Positions 57,549 to 64,000 of a stretch of DNA of 64,000 bases are shown one piece after another. The number at the start of each line of letters is the position of its first letter. Position 1 is the first letter of the stretch. Location of the stretch: the NCBI GenBank assembly GCA_017311185.1, contig JAESUZ010004533.1, positions 186,001-250,000 on the forward strand, given 5' to 3'. The translations under genes were made by a program, and so were the position numbers. Source of the stretch: Proteles cristata cristata (lineage: Eukaryota; Chordata; Mammalia; Carnivora; Hyaenidae). A model generated the notes under the pieces. The model ran no database searches and was not told the DNA's origin. It saw nothing but the letters and a program-made list of their open reading frames with translations.

Positions 57549-57849
57549 GCTTTTCTTAATAGTGTTTTTTTGTTCTCCAGATTACTTTATTGTAAGAATA
57601 AAGTATATAATACATTTAACATACAGAGTAAACGTTAATTGACTGTTTTATGATTGGTAAGACTTCCCATTGACTATATGCTATTAATAGTTAGATTTTT
57701 GGTGAGTGAAAAGTTATATGTGGATTTTCAACTGCACTGAGTGTCAGCACCTAGCCCTAACCCTTGTGTTGCTCAAGGGTAAGGTGTATATGTAAACTGA
57801 AGTTAGATTCTAGGCTCAGATAATATTTTTCTACCTTTATGAAAGCCTA

Positions 57850-58655
57850 GTGGGATATTGAAACATCAGGTATATTTCTCCAGAGAAGACATACAAATGG
57901 CCGATAAACACATGAAAAGATGTTCAACATCATTAGCTCTTTGGGAAATACAAATAAAAACCAAATGAGATACCACTTCATACTAACTAGAATGATTATA
58001 ATAAAAAAGAGTATTAGCAAGGATATAGAGAAATTGGAAACTTCATCCACTGCTGGAAAGAATGTAAAATGGTGCAGCTACCTTGAAAAATAGTCTGCAT
58101 TTCCTCAAAAAGTTAAAACAGATACCTTGTGACCCAGCAACTACACTCCTAGGCATATACCCAAGAGAAATGAAAACATATCTCTACAAAAACTTATACA
58201 TGCATGTTCCAGCAGCATTATTCATAATAGTCAAAAGTGGAAAAAACCCAAGTGTTCATCAATTAATGAATGGATAGGTAAAATGTAGCATATTCATACA
58301 ATAGAATATTATTTGGCAATCAAAAAATTGAAGTACTGGTACGTGCTACAACATGGGTGAACCTTGAAAACATTGTGCTAAGTGTGCACAAAGGATCAAA
58401 TATTATATATGGCCAATTATACAAAATACTCAGAGTATACATATCCATACAGCTGGCAAGTAGATTTATGGCTGCCTAGGGATAGGAGGCTGAGGTGAAA
58501 TGGGGAGTCATTGCTAATGGCCACAGGATTTTTTGGGGGGGCAATGAAATGTTCTAAAAATGATTGTAGTGATGGTCGCATAACTTTGAAAATATATGAA
58601 AAGAATTGAATAATACTTTATATGTGAGTTTTATCTCAGTAAAGCTGTTATTTAA
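57850..58655 (+). mobile_element. L1 ORF2 end and 3' UTR, sense
   Basis: ttctccagagaagacataca, acatgaaaagatgttcaaca, actacactcctaggcatata, tcatcaattaatgaatggat, gaaccttgaaaacattgtgc, ending gttttatctcagtaaagctg. Same family as 37175-38200. Confidence 0.85.
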
Positions 58656-58669
58656 AAAAATGTCAAACT

Positions 58670-58867
58670 GGGGGCACCTGGGTGACTCAGTTGGTTAAGC
58701 ATTTGACTCCTGATTTCGGCTCAGGACATGATCTCACAGTTCGTGAAATTGAGCCCTGCATTGGGTTCTGTTCTGACAGCCCAGAGTCTGCTTGGGATTC
58801 TCTCTCTCTCCTTTCCCTCTGCCTTCCGCCCCCACTCTCTCTCTCTCAAAATAAATAAATAAACATG
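58670..58867 (+). mobile_element. CAN SINE, 10-bp TSD
   Basis: aaaaatgtca at 58656-58665 and 58868-58877. Inserted at the 3' end of the preceding L1. Confidence 0.93.
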
Positions 58868-58877
58868 AAAAATGTCA

Positions 58878-59589
58878 GATAGAATGTTGCACAGAGCGGT
58901 CCTAAGCACTGTGAGATGTCTGGTATCTTCTACCCTGTTCTACTAAATGCCAGTTGCAACTGCTAATCATTGTGACAACCAATAATACCTCCAAACAGAG
59001 TTCCAAACATCCCCTAGAGAGAAACCACTGAATTGTGGAAGAAGTAATAATAAAGTCTACCCATGTTGGTGGACTAGACAGGTAAAGCAGAAATGAGGGT
59101 GTGAAAATAGTTGGACAAATTCTCTTTATTCTGAGTTCCTGAAACTCTGTAGAGGAGATCAGACATGACAGCCTTCTCCTGGCCTCATGCATTTTGGGCA
59201 GGTATGTTCAATAAACTGGGAGGAACAGCAGTGGATCGATTATTCATCCACTTATTGTTTGGGATCCTGAGAGGAAGCTGCAGCGCAGGGCAATTGGGCA
59301 TCCACTTGGGGGAGTACATACCATAGTTAAAGGATGTTGTGGTGTGTTCAGTCAGCGGTTTAGTTTGCATTCCTGATTCTCCCTCAGTTCCTGTGTTGCC
59401 TGGATGCTGAGTTTAGAGCTGGCAGGCCTGTTACAGTCTGCCAGGAGCTGGACAAAATATGTGGCAGACATACAGCTTGAACCCAGGAGAGGCTGGGCAG
59501 GGACTAAGGGGGCACTGCTGGGCTCTGACTATGCAGAGTGAAGAATAGTCCAGATGTGCATCTACTACAGATGTTAATAGTGAGCATTA
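58878..59589. other. Unassigned sequence
   Basis: A 96-codon minus frame (58902-59192) and a 61-codon frame lie here. No domain recognised. Confidence 0.4.
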
Positions 59590-60345
59590 AGAAGACACCC
59601 ATATGAGCCAGCAATTCCACTGTATGGTATATATCCAAGAGATAGGAAAATAACGGGGTGCCTGGATGGCTCAGTTGGTTGGACATCCGACTTCAGCTCA
59701 GGTTGGTGGGTTTGAGCCCCATGCCCCGCATCAGGCTCTGTGCTGACAGCTCAGAGCCTGAGCCTGCTTCAACTTCTGTGTCTCCCTCTCTCTCTGTACC
59801 TCCCCTGCTCGTGCTCTTTCTCTCTCAAAATAAATAAACATTAAAAAAAGGAAAAGTAAATAAGATGCCCACACAAAAACTTGCATGCAAATTGTTTGTG
59901 GTAACATTAATCATAATAGCCAAAAATGGAAACAACCCAAATGTCCATCAACTGATGACTAGATAAATAAATGTGGTATATCCATTCAATAAAATATTAT
60001 TTAGCAATCAAAAGAAATGAAGTACTGATACACACTACATGAATAAATCTTGAAAACATAAAGCCAAGTGAAAGAAGAAGCCACAGATAAAAGACCACAT
60101 ATTATATGATTCCATTTATATGAGTGTCCAGAAGAGACATATGCATAGAGACAAGAAGTAGATTAGTGGTTGCCCTAGACTGTGGGGAGACAGGAATAGG
60201 GAGTTACTAATGGGTACAGGATTTCTTTTTGGGCCCTGAAAAGGGTGTGAATTAGATAGTGGTTATAGTTGTACAACTCTGCAAGTATACTAAAACTGGG
60301 TTTCACCACTGACTTGTTCATTTTAAAAGGATGAGTTTTATTATA
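59590..60345 (+). mobile_element. L1 3' region, sense, split by a SINE
   Basis: catatgagccagcaattcca before the SINE, then aaaatggaaacaacccaaat, catcaactgatgactagata, gaagtactgatacacactac and gattagtggttgccctagac after it. Confidence 0.85.
59655..59849 (+). mobile_element. Felid CAN SINE
   Basis: Head ggggtgcctggatggctcag. A short deletion removes the catgatctca segment before the B box. Confidence 0.94.
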
Positions 60346-60584
60346 TCAATTATATAATGTCAATTATATATATCTCAATTTCAAAATCTGTGTATATATG
60401 TACATGTAAACATACGCAACATAATGACCATGCGTTTTTTGTGCATGTTTGAGTGTAATGATTAGATCTCTAACCTTGCTACACATGTGGATGCTTTTTC
60501 TCTGCTCTTAAGATAAAGGACCTGTACACATGGCCTACAAAGGTCTTTCTATCCTTATGTCATACCATGTCTGCTGTGCAAAGT
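60346..60584. other. Unassigned, low-complexity AT start
   Basis: tcaattatat is repeated around 60346-60372. The rest is unrecognised. Confidence 0.4.
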
Positions 60585-60935
60585 CACACTCGCCATCATT
60601 CTTCCATAAGAACTTTGCACTTGCCAGGCCCTCTTTCATTCTCACTTCATTCCGGATAATTCCATGTCACTTCCTTTAGCAAGCCTTCCTGACCTCCCTG
60701 ACAAAGTCAGATCTTACTATTATTCTCTATCATGATACCATAGGTCTTATTATACCACTTATATTATGCACATTATATTTACATTGTAATGAGTGCTTCT
60801 GGGGTTAATAGTTCTCTTTTCAATTAGTCTGTAAACTCCTTGAGGGCTAGTACAATCATGTCTGGTTTTGCTTCCCCCATAAACCCTGGAACAGTATCTG
60901 ACACACAGTGCCTGATCTATTTATAGAGATCAACT
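60585..60935 (+). repeat. L2 3' end
   Basis: agaactttgcacttgccagg, agcaagccttcctgacctcc, ctgtaaactccttgagggct and acagtatctgacacacagtg are conserved L2 3' landmarks in order. Confidence 0.8.
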
Positions 60936-61602
60936 CCTTCGTTGGATGAATTGATAACTCCCTTTCTCTCTAGTCCCTTTTATGCCACTTCTGAGTTTAC
61001 TTCCACTTCTGCCCACTTGTACATTTAGTCAAAAATGTCCATAGAGTGGCTACTGTGTGCCAGACTGTATATGGTTGCCTGTGACTAATGAGATGATAAC
61101 TGGTTTAGTCAATTGCAACTATAAAGGTAGGAGTCCGTTTACCTCCAAAAGATTCTGAATAGGCCTCACGGATACAGGATTCGTTTTCTCATAGCATGAC
61201 TATATATACAGCACCAATGGAGGCCTTTGTAGACTTTTCCTTCAGAGTTTTCAATATATTATTCTTGGTAATGTCAGTTACCTAAATCATATAACTTAGT
61301 CTTGAGTTTCGTTTGTTTCTACCTCCTAAGCTAGTCCTGCTACCAACATCCAGCTCATCTGCAAATTTAATTTTATAGCGAATCAAACTATTGGAGTTTG
61401 TAAGAAGTAGGCATACTAACCACAAAACTATGGTTAGTATCTGAAAACTGCAAAAAGTCAGCTAATTGTCATAAATGATTTTGATTATTCAAGTAATTGT
61501 ATTTTCTTAATGAATCATATTTTATGCAATTTGTCTATATCAATAAATCATAGCAAATGACATTCTTATATATTACATATATTTGTACTAGCTCCATAAG
61601 TA
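60936..61602. other. Unassigned sequence
   Basis: 61030-61110 (gtggctactgtgtgccagac) may be an ancient repeat. The rest is AT-rich and unrecognised. Confidence 0.4.
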
Positions 61603-61630
61603 TAAGCAGTAACATATTAACATTAAAAAA

Positions 61631-61828
61631 AATTTTTTTTAACTTTTATTTTTGAGAGAGGGAGATAGAGAGACAGAGCGTGAGTGGGGGAGGGTTAGGG
61701 AGACTCAGAATCCAAGGCAGGCTCCAGGCTCTGAACTGTCCAGCACAGAGCCGGACGCATGACAAACTGCAAGGTCATGACCTGAGCCAAAATTGGACAC
61801 TTCACCAATTGAACCACCCAGGCGCCCC
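61631..61828 (-). mobile_element. Felid CAN SINE (left unit of a pair)
   Basis: Head complement cacccaggcgcccc. Lies with the next SINE inside one shared TSD (taagcagtaa at 61603-61612 and 62051-62060). Confidence 0.94.
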
Positions 61829-62050
61829 TAGAAAAAATTTTTTTAAATGTTTATCTATTTTTGAGAGAGACAGACACACACAGACTATGAGCGGGTAAGA
61901 GGCAGAGAGAGGGAGACACAGATTCTGAAAAGGGCTCCAGGCTCTGAGCTGTTAGGACAGAGCCCAACGTGGGGCTCAAATTTGTGAACCTCGAGATCAT
62001 GACCTGAGCCAAAGTCAGATATTTAACCAACTGAGCCACCAAGGCATCCT
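61829..62050 (-). mobile_element. Felid CAN SINE (right unit of a pair)
   Basis: Directly abuts the left unit. Head diverged (caccaaggcatcct). Confidence 0.93.
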
Positions 62051-62060
62051 TAAGCAGTAA

Positions 62061-62532
62061 TGTATTTTTGGTAGAGGGATGGTTTCTCAAATTATGTAAA
62101 TTTAGGGTTGACAATCATGAGTTTTCTTTTGAATGTTTAATAGAAGGAATTTTTTTCCTTTTAAAGTTGTTTTGGCATTTTTAATCAGAAAGTAAATTAA
62201 TGAAAGCATATGCACGGAAACAGTAGATTTCATATAATCTGTGGGAAGATAGCAATTCTGCAACTGTAAATTCCATGAGGGTCAGGTCACGGTTTTTGTT
62301 TTTGCTCATCATTATAACTCCCAATCCCTAGGACTATTACTGGAATAAAGCAGGTGCTCACTAAATACCTGTTATGTGAATGATTCAAAATACTCTAATT
62401 CAATAATTGATATTTTTAGGGGATGAACTAATGAAATTTCACCTAGTCAGCAAACACTTCAAATACATATGGGGAATGGAAGAGGATTTGTGTATGTTTT
62501 ATATACTCATCTTTGCTGGGTATGAGGAGCTC
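62061..62532. other. Mostly unassigned, with an L2 3' end
   Basis: 62265-62385 matches the L2 3' end (gtaaattccatgagggtcag, gcaggtgctcactaaatacc). The flanks are unrecognised. Confidence 0.5.
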
Positions 62533-62545
62533 AGGAAGGCCAATT

Positions 62546-62755
62546 TATTTATTTTTTTAAGTTTATTTGTTTTGAGAGAGAGAAATAGCGTGAGTGTGGG
62601 AGGGGCAGAGAAAGAGGGAGAGAGAAAATCCCAAGCAGGCTCCACGCTGACAGTGCAGAGCCTGATAAGGGGCTCAAACTCACGAGCTGTGAGATCATGA
62701 CCCAAGCTGAAATCAAGAGTCAGATGCTTAAAAGACTGAGCCACCCAGGTGCCCC
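62546..62755 (-). mobile_element. Felid CAN SINE, 13-bp TSD
   Basis: aggaaggccaatt at 62533-62545 and 62756-62768, exact. Confidence 0.96.
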
Positions 62756-62768
62756 AGGAAGGCCAATT

Positions 62769-63526
62769 CCAATGCAATTGAATAAAGTGGAATGGATTAT
62801 CTCATTCCATGGAGGTGGTAAATTCCCTTTACTTGAAAATGATCAAACATTAGCTGGGCTTTTGATAGGAATATTGTAAGGAAGATGCAAGCTTTAGATA
62901 GAAGGTTAGAGTTTAAAAAGATGACTTTGAAGTTATTTCCAGTCCTGACATTGTGCAAAGATAGTTGGTAATGGAGCCAAGTCTTTTTCCCTCTAAACTC
63001 ATAAAGTTCAAAATATAGTAAATTTGAACAAACTTTTCACACATGAACTGTATGATAGTAAATCAGACTTATATTCTCTTGCTTCTCCTAATTCAAAGTG
63101 AGAATATATATTTTACTGATTTCTTTCATAAACTGAGACACAAACCAACAACCTGACCTAATAAAGCCAATTACTTTTTCCTTTCTTCTTAGCACCTCTT
63201 CATATTTTTCCTTGGATTTCCCCCCCTCTTTTTAACACAAGAATGACATAGGGATGAACAAGTAGGCTACAAAATATTTTCTGTAGACTCTGTTTTAGTT
63301 CTCAGAGGACATGAAGTCTTTGTTTCCTTTAAGTGACATCCTAAGAGACAGTTAGATGAGATAAAAATATCTCAAATGTTTTCCAAATAAAATATAGCAC
63401 TGAAGTTGAACAGTCTTTGGAGATTCACAAATTGTTGGCTTCTGCATTATTTTGCATTTCCATTCATTTGGCTAGATGGCATGTTTAAAATGACCTTTCT
63501 ATGACCAGAAAGACCACAAGTTAAAA
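62769..63526. other. Unassigned sequence
   Basis: AT-rich and repeat-poor. No frame of note. Confidence 0.4.
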
Positions 63527-63539
63527 AAGGAGGGATTTT

Positions 63540-63755
63540 GGGGCTCCTCAGAGGCTTAGTCGGTTAAGCATTCGACTTCAGCTCAGGTCATGATCTCGTG
63601 GTTCGCCGATTCAAGCCCACACGTCTGGCTCTACGCTCACAGCTCAGAGTCTAGAGCCTACTTCAGATTCTGTGTCTCTTTCTTTCTCTGTCCCTCCCCT
63701 GCTTGTGTGCTCTCTCTCTCTCTCTCAAAAATAAATAAATAAACATTAAGAAAAG
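63540..63755 (+). mobile_element. Felid CAN SINE, 12-bp TSD
   Basis: aaggagggattt (63527-63538) and aaggagagattt (63756-63767), one mismatch. Head diverged (ggggctcctcagaggctt). Confidence 0.94.
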
Positions 63756-63767
63756 AAGGAGAGATTT

Positions 63768-64000
63768 CACTGAGATCTTCTCTCACCTTACTGTATAACT
63801 GTTCTCAGTTTCACAAATGATGAAGAAAAGAGAACTAATATTAATGGGGGAATTTTCAGCGTTCTATAGCAATTGTTCCTTTTTTAAAAAAAATTTCTGA
63901 GAAATGCAAAGCAAGTTTATTTCAATAAAGGAAACTGTCATTCCTGACAGTGTGGGCACACTGTCTTTTCTAGCAATAAGATGTTTAGAAAGACACTGAA
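63768..64000. other. Unassigned right edge
   Basis: Nothing recognised. tttaaaaaaaatttctgaga at 63882 resembles a SINE tail start but no SINE body follows. Confidence 0.4.

Larger units (their letters stand above)
57225..57785. mobile_element. Tigger-like (Tc/mariner) non-autonomous element split by a SINE
   Basis: Left end gactgttgaacaatgtgggt then ttgaactgtacaggtc. The right end, cccttgtgttgctcaagggt, is its imperfect inverted repeat. Internal attactttattgtaagaata and aaaagttatatgtggatttt fit a common Tigger-derived family. Confidence 0.7.

Overview
The window is intergenic or intronic DNA from a carnivoran mammal, almost certainly a felid. The evidence is about fifty copies of the tRNA-Lys-derived CAN SINE in its felid form (SINEC_Fc type): a head reading ggggcgcctgggtggct, a B box ggttcgagccc, a CT-rich region, then an AAATAAA-type tail. 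Many copies keep clear target-site duplications (TSDs). Carnivoran-type L1 3' ends are also present. I found no intact protein-coding gene, no intact tRNA or rRNA gene and no CRISPR array. Almost all long open frames are SINEs read through (RERERER or MAQLVKHLTSAQ peptides) or decayed LINE sequence.

Layout. 1-1.2 kb is a decayed L1 ORF2 reverse-transcriptase region on +. 1.2-4.1 kb is mostly unassigned, with an AATAAA plus A-run near 3.42 kb. 4.1-7.4 kb carries seven minus-strand SINEs, one of them holding a captured 5' half of tRNA-Met. 5.05-11.7 kb is one long decayed antisense L1, cut by two LTR-like elements, a carnivoran L1 3' end and many SINEs. 11.7-13.1 kb holds a hAT-like element split by an LTR-like element, then another solo LTR. 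13-23 kb is mixed unassigned DNA with SINEs, MIRs, hAT-like remnants and a weak antisense LINE. 23.3-25.2 kb and 27.3-33.3 kb are antisense L1 3' regions with an MLT1-type LTR between. 33.3-38.2 kb has a nested SINE cluster and sense L1 3' ends. 38-49 kb is sparser, with a MER5A-type element, L2, MIR and a young 5'-truncated L1 (43.6-44.2 kb) with a perfect 17-bp TSD. 49-54 kb holds a hAT-like element split by a SINE, a GC-rich patch of unknown origin, a (CT)n(AC)n compound microsatellite and an MLT1/MST-type LTR. 54-64 kb holds further SINEs, a Tigger-like element, two sense L1 3' ends and an L2 3' end.

There is no gene network to describe. The biology is layered retrotransposition: old MIR, L2, L1M, hAT and MaLR remnants, then carnivoran L1, then successive felid SINE waves. 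The youngest visible SINE wave has twelve closely similar copies. The most unusual object is the tRNA-Met half inserted inside a SINE between 20-bp perfect direct repeats. Family names for old repeats come from recognition of conserved ends, not a library search, so boundaries may be off by tens of bases.
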